A stretch of 64,000 nt of DNA from Trifolium pratense. Its lineage: Eukaryota > Streptophyta > Magnoliopsida > Fabales > Fabaceae. A program made the translations under genes and the position numbers. The DNA lies in assembly GCF_020283565.1 (NCBI RefSeq), contig NC_060065.1, forward strand, positions 34,646,409-34,710,408. The letters are read 5' to 3'. This document shows, piece after piece, positions 21,644-33,200 of the stretch; the first letter of the stretch is position 1; every line of letters begins with the position of its first letter. The notes under the pieces were generated by a model that did not search any database, was not told the DNA's origin, and saw only the letters and a program-made list of their open reading frames with translations.

Positions 21644-24600
21644 TCAAGATTGTTGCTGGGATGTCGAAGGAGGCTTTCGATTGGCCGCTTGAAATTGGTA
21701 ATACTGAGTTCGAATGGACGCCAGTTTACGTTGTAGCATTTCTTTATCACTAGCAAGGTGCTCAACTCGCTTTTGGACAGCTAGACCATTACTGTAGTGT
21801 TGGATACCTTCACGTGCTAGCTCATCAAGCTTAACCTTTTGTGCTTCGATAGCTACTGCAGCTAGCTTTTCCATCTTAGCCTCTTCCTGTCGAACCTTTT
21901 CCTTTAGCGCTTCGATTTCAGACTGCCATTGAGCAATATTGTTCTCACAAGCCACAAGTTGCTCAAGAGCTTCATCAGAGGCAGCCTTGATAGTTATGAC
22001 CTCTGCATTGCAACTATTAGCTTGCTCGAAATGTTGTTGCTGGGTGGCAAGCAGAGATGTTAAAAGGCCGCTAGTCCTGGTTAGGAGCTGAGATTGACTA
22101 ATGAATTGTTCTAAAAAGGTTTCAGCCTGAGTTACTAGAAGGAACATTGCTTCGTCAGTCCTTGGGTTTTGCAGCTTGCGAAAAAGGGCTTTGATGTTGT
22201 AATATATGGAAGAGTTACGCTCAAGCAGGCCCAACATATCCCCATCAAGAATTTCTCGCCTGAACCTGATTTCATGCTCAAACTGTTCTTGCTCAAGTAC
22301 ATCTCCGTTACCCTCTGTGTCCTCAACAGCGGAGCTAGAGGTGCCATGGCTTGATAAAAGCTTGTTAAGTGCGTCGACTGGAGTTAAATCTTTTAACTCT
22401 TTAGCAAGTTCAGCTGGCAGGACAACAGTGGGAAGTGGCTTCGACACGGAAGTTCCCTCTTCACCAAGTGAATCACCAATATAGGAGTCCCCATCTTCAG
22501 AGTCGAAAGTGCCAGCACTGGGTGAACTAGATTCATGGTTTGACCCACTTGGTTGTGGTTGATTGGTAGTGGAGTGCTCACCATCAACTGTTGGCCTTTG
22601 TTCAGTATTAGCAATAGGGTCAGCTTGAAAGTTGGTTGGAGGATCATTATTGGCCAATACTTGGGCAGGATGTGTCGAAGGGTTCGGTTGTGGTAGGTTT
22701 CGATCGAGTTGGTCTTCTTCATTGTTAGGCTTAAGATTGTCATCTTCGAAAGCGCGGTGAGGTGAGCTATAAGCCTTGGGCGGTGATGAGGTTTCAGTAG
22801 GAATGGCCGTTTCGAGAGGCTGAGGAGATGGGAATTTTTCTGCAACATCTTCAGGATGCGCATCGCTTGGTCCTTCGACCACCCCCTCAGCCGCTTTGCT
22901 AAGAGCAGGCTCATCCTGAGGAATAACTTGAGCAGAGTTTTGTGGCTGAAACAAACAAAACCATGAAAGAATGAGTAACACAGTCAAAAGCTGGAGAAAT
23001 AACAAGAAGTAAGAATGGCTTACTTGGGTTTGAGGGGTAGCAGAAGCTTCAGGTTGTGAAGTTGTTTCTTTTGCAGTAGCAGAAGCCTCGACAACAGTAG
23101 CTGCAGCAGGAGATTTTTTCTGCTTCTTTTTCTTCTTTTTCTTCCTCTCCGATTGTTCCAAAGGAGGGTCCTCAGGTGATGCCAGAGTATCAGGTTGTGC
23201 CTTAATCTCAGAGGACTTGCGCTCAGGAGTACTTTCTTGGTTGGGTTGGTGTTCTTTCTTCTTCTTCTTCTTTTTCTTTTTCTCATCAGTAATGGGTTCA
23301 GCACTAGGAAAAAGATCTTGAGTAGTAGCAACGTTAGTCTGCTCGGGGATGGTCGAGAGAACAGGAGTATCCTGCAAGCCACAGCTCCGTAAGTTCGCAG
23401 GTAAGAAAAGAAGAGAAAAGTCTTTTGCTAAATAAGTACCTTATCTGGAGCACTCGAACAAGTGGCAGGAATAGGCCTTTGTTTCTTTGAAACAGAAGGA
23501 GTTTCGGTTGAAGGAGGCCTCTTGCGTGAAGCAATCTAGAAAGGGCATATCAAAGTTAACACAGAAATCTTACAGAAGTGTGAGAAACCACAAGAAGGTA
23601 AAAGCCTACCTTTAGTTCAACCTTAGATGGTGGAGGAAGAGGCTTGCTAGAGTTGCTGGAACCTGCCTTCGACTTACTCCCTGCATCGAAGAGGTGCGCA
23701 TAAGAGAAAAGCACGCAAGGTAAAAATTATGCAAGTAAAAGTAGAACCAAAAGAATACCTCTGGCGTTCAATTTCGACTTAATCTTGTTCAAAATAGATG
23801 AGTCGAACCCATTAGAGATAGCGGTAAGCAAGGCAGTCTTGTCGACCAGGCGTCCTTCATAGTGTCGAGACCACCAGGTAAAAAATTCCCTAGTGCAGGC
23901 ATGTGAGGGAGCGAAGTCGAATGGGGTAAGCTCATAAGAAGGCTGATTGAAATGGTTCAAGAATGAATGGAACTGTGGTTCTGTCATGCCATGCTTGCCT
24001 AAACAAACCTCCCTCTCTTCCAAATATATGCTCTTAGGGAGTATTTGAGTTAAGCCAAATTGGCGAGACACCAGGTTTGGGAAGTAACCAACTAACCCAA
24101 AATCTCCAGAGGTCAAGCCAATTCGACAAGACAAGACTGTAGGCATCAAGTAAGCAGTCCAAATGTTGTTGGTTACCATCTCGAATTCTGGTGGAGAAGG
24201 AAATCTGTGAGTAAACCAAGGAGGACCAAGTGGCCTATCCACAAAGGGAGCAAAGCTAGGCTTGAATTTCTTCAGGCTGAGAAAAGTATTAAAATACTGT
24301 TGGAAAGCTACATCATAACCAAGGCCTCTTTCCCTAGGCACCATCCTTGCCAACCTTGTGCCTTCGACTCGACGTGTTCTCGTTTCCTCATAGTATGGCT
24401 CGGGTAAGAAAAGGTCAAGTTCAGCATGAAAAGTGGCAGTTAACCATAATTGCAGCAACCAAAAAGGGCCAGCACCTAAAAAGGTAGATCCATCGCCTGT
24501 TCTTTTAAGGTGTTCACAAGCATCCCTCATGGATTCATAAAGACATCCAAGAATAAGCCGAGCGAAGTTGAATTGCTGGCATTCATGTAATTGAATAGCC

Positions 24601-25376
24601 ATAGGGATGAATTTCTTGGCTACTTGGAGAGATTGAGTGCAGAAGACATACTGCGATAACCATAAGGTTAGGAAAGCAACGTGTTCTTCGTCACTTACTT
24701 CATCGCTGGTCTTTCGATTTTCCACGATGTATTTAGAGTAAGACTTGTTTCGAAAATCAAATTTGATGGTGTCGGAAGCTTTGCAAGGATCATAAGTGTC
24801 GCCAAGAGGCGATAAGCCAGTAATGGCAGCAACATCCAGCAGTGTAGGAGTCATCATGCCACATTCGAAGTGGAAGGTGTTGGTAGAGGACTCAAAGAAG
24901 TGTAAAGCCGCAATAATCATCTCTTGCTGGTATTTAAGGCCTGTCCGAGAGAGCTGAATAAGGTCATAAATACCACAAGCTTGCCAAATATCCGCTTTAT
25001 CACGTTGTACCCTGTCTAACCAGCCCAGGTATTGGTCATTCAAAGAAGGAGCCGATCGAAACACTCTGTTAGGCGCCTTGATATAGCTAAAGTTATAGGG
25101 TTCACTGATGAAAACCCTAAGAGCGCAAGGTTTATAAATAGGAAAAATAGACAAAACCTTGGAATTCCGACTTTTATCACTTGGCTTGGGTCCCCCAAAC
25201 GCATGCACAAGATTATCAACAGAATAAGGAAAGATCAATTGATTTTCCCAAAACTTTTGCAAGTCTAGACGCAACGATGGTTCTGGAACCACGTCCGTAT
25301 CGTAAGAAGAAAGAGTGGCGGCGGTCCACTTACCGGCGGAAGGAAGGATTTTTCCAACATTTGGACCTGACGCCAT
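21644..25376 (-). CDS. antisense five-exon gene: plant mobile domain plus coiled coil (1,144 aa)
   Basis: Exons 23759-25376, 23610-23680, 23440-23535, 23024-23371 and 21644-22945 join at good GT-AG sites and total 3,435 nt in one frame. Exon 1 encodes a plant mobile domain (aminotransferase-like PMD); MMTPTLLDVAAITGLSPLGD is its hallmark. The middle is basic, with two poly-Lys runs. The last exon is acidic and ends in a coiled coil (LEQLVACENNIAQWQSEIEA and onward). The fourth intron is 78 nt and open in frame; if retained it would add 26 hydrophobic residues. A TATA box (CTATAAATAG) lies about 225 bp upstream of the ATG. The gene sits between pol and the 3' LTR, in the opposite orientation. 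PMD proteins occur both in transposons and as host silencing factors (MAIL1/MAIN); its role here is unknown. Confidence 0.82.
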
Positions 25377-25600
25377 TGATGAAGAGGTAAAACGGATTAG
25401 GGTTAAATTGGGGAATCACCGTCTGTTTGTGATAGTTGAATTCAAGTGAAAAGAAAAGTAATAACTTGGTGATAAACAGAAAAGTGAGAATAAGAGGTCT
25501 TTTGAAAGCAAGAATTCAAGAAAATCGCAGAAGATGAAGAAGAAGATGAACAGTTGACAGAGCGAAAGTTGGAGAAAAACTCAATAAAGGGAGAATTTGG

Positions 25601-25610
25601 CTATTTATAG
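25601..25610 (-). promoter_or_regulatory. TATA box for the antisense PMD gene
   Basis: The minus strand reads CTATAAATAG, about 225 bp upstream of the ATG at 25376 and 235 bp inside the 3' LTR boundary. It is therefore internal to the element and independent of the LTR promoter. Confidence 0.6.
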
Positions 25611-25823
25611 AGGCACGCGGATTGAGGAAAATAACAAATTTTTCAACTTCCTGTGGTGACAAGTGTCCAAACCCCTTGATAGGTGGGAATAAAAAACAAG
25701 TTTTGGAGCCAATCCAAAGTTTTGAATGGCAACTTAAACGATAGGAGAGATAAATGGAAAAGAAAGTTATCCATTAGTACCTTCAAAAACGCCACTTCCT
25801 CTTTCGATAGACACAGTCGAAAA

Positions 25824-25844
25824 TGGCTTTTTTGGGGGGCAATT
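25824..25844 (+). other. polypurine tract
   Basis: A T-run followed by GGGGGG and CAATT abuts the 3' LTR start at 25845, the place where plus-strand priming is expected. The purine block is short (six G). Confidence 0.6.
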
Positions 25845-26620
25845 TGTTGGATATAAATTTGGTATTTATCAATTAAATATAATTGGTGGGTCCAATATTT
25901 ATTTGGAGGTGATATTGTCAAAATAAAACTTTCAAAGGTGGCGTCGAAAGTCAGCTAGGTCGAAGCCAAAAAGCGCTTCGAGAGATATGGATAACGCGTC
26001 CAATTTTGGTTTCGCCAGGAAGCTATCGAAAGCGCGAAATCGAACCGATGGAGAGTTGGGCCAAGCCCAAAGAAGGAACAACGAACGGCCCGAGAGGTCT
26101 TGGCGCGCGCTGAAGGAATGAAAGATGAAAGTGGAGAACGTGGTCGACGTGGCAAATGGAGGAGCGTCCAGATGATCGAGAAACAGTTACCACTTTGTAG
26201 TAGTATTTATAGTAGTTTTTCATTCAGAACAAGGGTCACAAAATTTTATACAAACACTCTCTCTAAAATTCTAAGTACTCAGCGATCGAACGAACGGAAT
26301 TCAGAAGAGAAATGTATGTTTTGTGAACCATCTTTATTTGTAATTGCTTTTCATTCAATGCAATTTGTTTCCAGTAATCTTCTCCAAGTTTAAATTCAGA
26401 TACTTGCTTGAGAAACTGCTACTTCGAGGCGATTCGAATTAAGTTTCTCTTGTATGCTTTAAAACATTTTAATTCCTAAGTGTTTGTTTCCTTATTAAAA
26501 CGAACATTCAAACAGTTTTCTTACAACGAATAAACACAAAATTGTCCTGAGATTTACTAGTTGATCTCGCGAGTTTAAACACTTAAACTAGCGGTTGTTT
26601 ACCAAATTCCAACGTAAACA
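25845..26620 (+). repeat. 3' LTR
   Basis: 776 bp, essentially identical to 12605-13380, ending AACA before the target duplication GCATG. Confidence 0.95.
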
Positions 26621-27289
26621 GCATGCCATGATTTTAACTTAAACTACTTTTCAAATTTGGCACACACAAAATCCAACTACCATTAGTGCAACTTTAAGCA
26701 TGTTCCACTATAGGAGAAAAGACTTATAGATTAAAAGAATAAAATAATTTATTTTAATTTATAAGTTTTCGCTCTTTTATTAAAAATTTCATCATCGGTC
26801 GATTAGAAGTATCTTGAATTGCAAGTATGTTAAAATGATAAATGATACCTTCATTTTTTTAGTTATCATAATATAAGTATGGCGACGTCTATTGTGCACA
26901 AGTGCACTAAATCTATAGAGTTTTTAATGATGTTAACGATGACTAGTTAATCTCTGTTCAGGAATCCAATATATTATTGTCATTGTTAATTAAAATTATG
27001 GTCATTGTTAATTAAGGTCAGCTCTAAATTTGCTGTCTACACACATGTTGAGCAATTGCAATGATGTATGATTATAAGTCTAAGTTTTGATACATATCCA
27101 ATGCACATTATAAGGATAATCAAGTGGGAAACTGTATGCTTTCACACTATACTTAGTACCACTAATCTTATTTAAGCTTAATGTTTTGTGGTTGCTTTTT
27201 TTGACAAAGTCGCATGAGAATTTTAAAAGTTCAAATTACTAGTACCTAGATTATTCAACTATATAGATTTCGTGAAAGTCAAAAATTTA

Positions 27290-27487
27290 CTAGTTAGCAA
27301 CCAATATTTTGGCCGTTTTTAGAGACCGAATTAGAGACCAAAATTTTGATTTTCAAAGTCAAAAATTTGGTCGCTAATGGATTTACAAACCGATTTTGAT
27401 GAAAAACGATTGCTAAAAGCGAGATTTCTAGTAGTGGCTATATCATTGGGTCAGCAGCGATAAATTGAAAGTCGTGTTCTAGTAGTG
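27290..27487 (-). mobile_element. CACTA (En/Spm-like) terminal remnant
   Basis: CTAGTAGTG at 27428-27436 is the complement of a CACTACTAG end. It is preceded by sub-terminal motifs on both strands such as TTGGTCGCTAATGG and AGAGACC, typical of CACTA ends. A second CTAGTAGTG occurs at 27479-27487, and both are followed by GCTAT. No opposite terminus found. Confidence 0.5.
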
Positions 27488-27639
27488 GCTATCATCGGTC
27501 ACTCAACTGTGCTTTTCCCATCGCCAATACTACTACATGCGTAGCCACACCCATAAGCAACCACTACCAACCGACGCAAAACAGTTTCATGAACCCAATA
27601 CTGCTTTTTCTCGTCGCCAACCATCTTCAAAAGTACTTT

Positions 27640-27930
27640 TTATGTCTAACACGCATCTCCCAAATCTTTGCATGAGCTTCTTTCGGTCACTGTTTTGAGT
27701 GGCAGCCACCACAGGACTTCCTTTGCCACATTTCTTGGTGTTTTTCGTCCCTTTCGCCTAGATGTTCATGTTTGGCGCAGGATATGCAGTTGCCACTCCA
27801 TAAACTTAACAGTTGTAAAACTTAGTTTCAATTTTTTGTGAGAAAATATTTTGACGCAAGAAGCTGGAAGTATAGTTAGCTTTAACTTGAGGAGGAGTGT
27901 TAAAACTCAAGTGTATTTTTACTATTACTT
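27640..27930 (+). mobile_element. possible Ty1/copia 3' end (pol tail, polypurine tract, LTR start)
   Basis: CTTGAGGAGGAGTGTTAAAA at 27886-27905 resembles the pol end, polypurine tract and TGTT LTR start of copia elements. The preceding codons are degenerate. No matching second LTR in the window. Confidence 0.35.
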
Positions 27931-28068
27931 GACTTTACGTTAGTATTTCTTTTTATGATAAGAATTGTTAGTGTTTATAGTCATTACAACTTCCTTGAAT
28001 ATAATTATTGCATCAACATTATTATAAATAAAAGGTGTGTGATATTTTTTGAAACACAGGATTTCCAA

Positions 28069-28111
28069 AAAATTATAGTAGTTTTTTTTTTTGTTGACAA
28101 AATTATAGTAG
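28069..28111 (-). mobile_element. ultra-truncated LINE-type insertion with 13-bp TSD
   Basis: AAAATTATAGTAG at 28069-28081 and 28099-28111 flank 17 nt of eleven T and GTTGAC, i.e. GTCAAC plus poly(A) on the minus strand. Confidence 0.65.
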
Positions 28112-28540
28112 TTAAAATAGAGTTATTGATTTTCTCACTATACACTTTAATCACTTATTTTTATCTATAAAGGACGTAGAATTTGGATTATCCCTTTGAA
28201 CTCTATTTGTAGCTATATATAATTTGTATTTAACTTAGTTGGTTGAGCATTTTGAATTTTTCTCTGCAATCTTATCTCTTTCAACTAAGAAAACCCAAAT
28301 CCTAAAAAAAGATATACTCCAATTTTTATACTATCTAAAAGTAAACTTTCAAATAAATCATGTTGATAAAAAAGTATATATTTCCCTAGAAAAGAAAATA
28401 TTTTCAAAAACATATGTGCTCAACAATGAAGTAGGAAAAAAATTATTTATTTTTTTTTAAAAAAAATCTAAATTGAGTTATCTAAACCAAAAAAACCTAC
28501 CGTCTCGCTGGGCCTAGGCCCAACCCAACATAGGTTATAC

Positions 28541-29758
28541 GAATTTTTTTTTGAAATACCCCTGTACCCACAAAACATCACCAAAATACCCTACCTGAGA
28601 ATTTTTTTTCCAAAATACCTTACTTTTCCCTTGTGAGTGGAACGCGCCATGCAGCATGTGGCTTCCATATGGAGAACGCGCCGTTCGCAATTTAGTGTTC
28701 ATAGGTTGAACGCGCGTTCAATTGATTTTTTTTTTTTTTTCGTTAATGAGGGAGAATGAGAGAAAGAATACTAGAACTTTGACACATGCGGTGCATGAGT
28801 CTAATTAGGCGTAATATGTAACAATAAAAAATAAAATACAAAAATTCTAAGAGCATTTTCAATAAGAGTAGTATAGGGAATTTCATGGACTAATTATTCT
28901 ATATTTGTTTATGTGCTTATTTTATATTTTATATATTTTTTAAATAATTTTGGAACCTCATCGTTTTGTTTACTTATTAATTGTCGTATGAAATCTTTCC
29001 TATGAAAGTTGATGGAGTTTAACACTTCGTGGACATAATTTAAATCACAATTGGTCTGCTAGTGCATATTATATCAATTGATCATCGGTTAATATTAAAT
29101 CTGTAATATTAAAAACAAAATAATGAATGTGATTAGTGACATGACTATGATTGTGTTTGGTTGTATTGCAACAAACATTGATTTAGCAGAATTTAGTTTG
29201 ATAATAACTTTCCAAATTACACGTGATAATAACTTTCCAAATCTCACATGATAATTATTCTCTAAATTTATGATCCGGTAGAAAAAAATCATTGGTCAGG
29301 AAAGACATAAAAATATTTCGTGATGAATAATATAGTCAACAATAATTTTGATTTGATATACTTTTAAAATTGATGGTGCTTATCAATTATTGCACATAAT
29401 TTTAATCACTATTGAAATTCCCTATACTACTCTTAGAATTTTTGTATTTTATTTTTTATTATTACATATTACACCTAATTAGACCCATACACCGCATGTG
29501 TCAAAGTTCTAGTATTCTTTCTCTCATTCTCCCTCATTAACGAAAAAAAAAAAAAACATCAATTGAACGCCACATGCTGGATGGCGCGTTCAACCTATGA
29601 ACACTAAATTGCGAACGGCGCGTTCTTCATATGAACGCCACATGCTGGATGGCGCGTTCCACTCACAAGGGAAAAGTAAGGTATTTTGGAAAAAAAAAAT
29701 TCAGGTAGGGTATTTTGGTGATGTTTTGTGGGTACAGGGGTATTTCAAAAAAAAATTC
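28541..29758. mobile_element. Mutator-like foldback element, 1,218 bp, 10-bp TSD
   Basis: The ends GAATTTTTTTTTGAAATACC and complement begin inverted arms of about 350 bp (28541-28890 and 29410-29758). The perfect duplication TAGGTTATAC flanks the element (28531-28540, 29759-29768). Long inverted repeats with an 8-11 bp duplication are characteristic of MULEs. The arms contain repeated GAACGCGCC and CAGCATGTGG motifs. The left arm lacks one such motif block that the right arm keeps. The central spacer is AT-rich and non-coding. Confidence 0.8.
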
Positions 29759-29768
29759 TAGGTTATAC

Positions 29769-30236
29769 TACAAACCAGATAATATTTAATTTAATTTGAG
29801 AATCTAATAACAATAATTAATATACAAAACTTAATCTAACGATACATGTTCCTCATCCAAGATATGCCTACAAAGCATACAAAAACAAGATATAATTAAA
29901 TGTAACAAATATTTGTAAAAAAGAAAAATGCATAATAATTATGTAAATCTAGCTACCTAAATATATATATATATATATATGTATCCAGAGAGATAGTTGG
30001 GAATCAGATTTGGTGGAGTTACTGCGTGACGCAATAATGTATATGAATTCTGAACCGTCTGATTACGATCTGACGGATGAGATTTTTTTAGTATTGTTTT
30101 TTCTGTATTTAATCTGAGACATCCGGTCATAAATTGACGGTCGGGATTCGAAACAGCGTGAAACCACATTATTTCTCTACGACAGCCAATCCAAATCCGA
30201 GATAGTAGATATGTATGTACAAAGAACATGAAGTAA
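29769..30236. other. spacer downstream of the WD40 gene
   Basis: Contains a short AT microsatellite at about 29960-29980 and a MITE-like repeat at 30006-30200. The 3' UTR of the WD40 gene probably lies within it. Confidence 0.45.
30006..30200. repeat. MITE-like repeat, copy 1
   Basis: GGTGGAGTTACTGCGTGACG followed by CAATAATG, then CTGATTACGATCTGACGGAT, is related to the inverse strand of 41150-41312, which reads CAGTTACTGCAGGCGCAATA. Family not named. Confidence 0.45.
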
Positions 30237-33200
30237 CTACATATAATACAAACCTCTAATACGACTTCCACCTAATCTTCTAGTTGGAGGAGGAGCAGGT
30301 GGTTGGCCATTTCCAGGAAATTCCCACTTAACAATGTCACCATCCCATGATGATGATATCAACATTGGATACATAGGATGCCAACTGCAATCTCTTACTG
30401 GTGCTTCATGATGATCAAGTTTTGCAACTTGTTCTCCACTCACCTATAAAGAATGTGAAACTTCAATTTTTAGATCATATTAAACCAAGTTGAAAAAATG
30501 GATTTAGTGTCTGTTTGGTAAATCCAATAAGCTAGCTTATAGCTTATTCGACTAGCTTATAAGCTTGTCTGATAGAAATGAGACACGTTTGGTAACAATG
30601 TTCTCTAATTAGCTTATAGCATGTCTTTTGAGATGCTATTTCAAGCCGCATTTGAGGTTATAGCTTATAACTTTTTATTCAAGAATATATAAGCGTTTTT
30701 TTACCAGATCATATATGTAGACAGAAGCATCGCTAGATCCGGTGTAAATGTATTTTTGACCAGTGCTGCAACAAGAAATACACAAGATGTTATTCGCAGT
30801 CACATTCTTCAAATCATCATATACAAAGAGTTAAGAGAACATAGGAACAAAACCGGTACACTTAAAACATGTTGACAAACAGATGTTATTCATCTGTTTT
30901 GTTTCTGGTACACTAAAAAGTCTCATATTGCTTTGGAATCGAAGCAAAGAGTAGTTTATAACACTCACTCTCCTCAACCCACTGAGACGCTTTTTAAGAA
31001 CAAAACTATGAGGGTTTAGTTAAGAGTGGCAGACAATACTTCAAAAAAGCAGTGAAGCTGATTCGAGGCCGGAACACATTCCAATCACTAATAACTAGAA
31101 CTAAAATGTGACTTGTACTAGAAAAGGATTTATCAATTCCAACATGAAGCAAAAAGCATATGGAGACTTGCAGAAATTTTTAAAAAATGATTACATGTTG
31201 ATAAAACCAATTTGATTTTTCCATGATAAATGTTATTCTTTCAAAGGAAACTTTTTGTGGTCATTCAAATCTGGCTTTTGTATATTGTAATCTAATGGCA
31301 CAATAAAATTGCAAGATAAGAAGATAAGTAAGCAGCTATGAAGCATAGACCCTCCTTAGATTAGTCGTGTCCCAGTGTTGGACACACGTCGGTGTCGAAC
31401 ACCGACACTCACGCGTCGGTGTCAAACACCGACACTACACCGACACACTAAATTATGTCATTTTCTTTTTCAAAAATAAAAAAATAATGTCATTTTCTCA
31501 AATTATTATTGGTGTCGACTTGTTAGTGTCGTGTCGGGTGTCTGTGTTCGTGCTTCATAGATAAGCAGTGATATACTAGAGTGAGAATGTCCCAAAAATA
31601 CAAGTTACCTATATGATGGTGAGAAATAACATCGAACTAGAGTTCGCAACACTGAGTGGCCTTGATATGTTGCCAATGACTGGTCATGGGAATGCCTTAA
31701 ATTTCTTGCATATTTAGGATAGTCCATCCACCGATAGTCCCACTCGTCATCTCCAAGTCCCATACTGTTAGTTTAAATAATAAGCATCATCATCATTATA
31801 TCATGCATTAGCATATTTTTTAGCATAAATCTGTTATCAAACAAAGTGAAGGATAAAAAAAATTTACTTCACGGCATTAGAAGACATCTTCCTTATGTCC
31901 CATAATTTGGTAGTTTGATCTTTTCCATTAGAAATTAAATAGCGGCCATCACCACGACTATTAATGAACGTAATGCCTTCTAAATGTCCCATCAGGATAC
32001 CAGCTGGTTGTCCTTTCGAGACAAAGCAACGCCTATCCCACACCTGCGCAGATCATAACAACTAAGAATTATTTCATCAAGCATAAATATCAAAGAATCA
32101 AACAAATGAAAATTATATGCTTAAGCTCTATGAGAAACTGCTAAGAAGAGAACTGCACTGCTATCAACCAAGAGATCGAATAGCACCAACTTACTCTATC
32201 AGCGTAACAAACACATGGCTCTAAAGTTGTGGTCAGTAAAAATTTATCAAAATCGAATCAGGCATATGCGGATATTAACAAACTCCTATAGTTATAATGT
32301 GAAGTCTACCTTGCAGAAACTATCATCACTTCCGGAGTATATGAGATGACCAGATTCATCGGCAAAGCAGACAGTGTTAACATCAGACTGCAACATAAAA
32401 ATGGAACATCAGATAGGATCTACTGTCTATATATACTGACAAATAAAACTCCAGCTGAAGTCAAAATTCCACTTCAGAGTGATGCACAACAAGATTGCCA
32501 GTTTATGTAAAATTAATCTCTACAAGAGTTAAGGAACTGAAAGAAATTATTCTCAAGCACAAAATTAGGCTGCCTTGCATTCTAAGCTTCCCAAGAAAGC
32601 ACAGATACAACACAAGACACAGATAAAACATTTATATAAACATTGTGGTGGATTACCATTTGTATTGTTATAGTAGCTCAAAAAATAAAAGTAACTAAAA
32701 ATTGTAGAAAAAACTTAGGAGTAGCTGAAGAATCCGACAATACATTTTGATACATGTCAAACATTGTAAGACTATTTGAAATGTTTTGAGCAGATTCGAA
32801 TCAACAATCCTAAAATGATTTATTCAAAATCAGCAACCAATTATAGGAAAATAATATGCAAATACATTTTATCTATTTTTTAATTGTGCAAAATCAGCAA
32901 CCATGGTAGTGCTATCAATTGACCTACTCTTTTTTCTTACTATTAGCCTAGCACACAACAGTTAGGCCTCTTTTATAATGTAATAAGTTGATTTTCTGAG
33001 CTCGTGAACTTTTTTGGATGTTTGCTTAATACATTAAGCAATGAGCTATTTTGGCTTTTATGTATTTACTAAGTTCTATTTGTGTGACAAAAAAAAAAAA
33101 AAAAAAACAATTATATGAAAATAATATATATAATACCAGGTGAGCAGGGATTCTAAGGCTAAGCTTATCCGCTCCGAGATCATACACACATATCGAACTA

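Larger units (their letters stand above)
12605..26620 (+). mobile_element. Tat-lineage Ty3/gypsy LTR retrotransposon, 14,016 bp, with antisense genes
   Basis: Two 776-bp LTRs (12605-13380, 25845-26620) start TGTTGG and end AACA. They are flanked by the 5-bp duplication GCATG (12600-12604, 26621-26625). By eye they differ at one base (A at 12852, G at 26092), so insertion is very recent. The order is LTR, primer-binding site, gag, protease, RT, RNase H, second archaeal-type RNase H, integrase, two antisense transcription units, polypurine tract, LTR. A second RNase H between RT/RNase H and integrase, plus a long 3' region, is diagnostic of the Tat clade (Ogre relatives). Gag is split by an apparent one-base loss, and pol is in the +1 frame relative to gag-pro. 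Confidence 0.96.
26626..28540. other. intergenic spacer with TE remnants
   Basis: No gene. It contains a CACTA-type terminus (27290-27487), a possible copia 3' end (27640-27930) and a retroposon footprint (28069-28111). The rest is AT-rich and unexplained. Confidence 0.55.

Noticed and set aside
22946..23023. Transmembrane segment in the antisense PMD protein
   Set aside because: The stretch has a full GT-AG intron structure (GTAAGC donor, TTGTTTCAG acceptor), so the default reading is an intron; kept only as a retention possibility.
33080..33112. Poly(A) run in a WD40 intron as a retroposon tail
   Set aside because: No flanking target duplication could be found.
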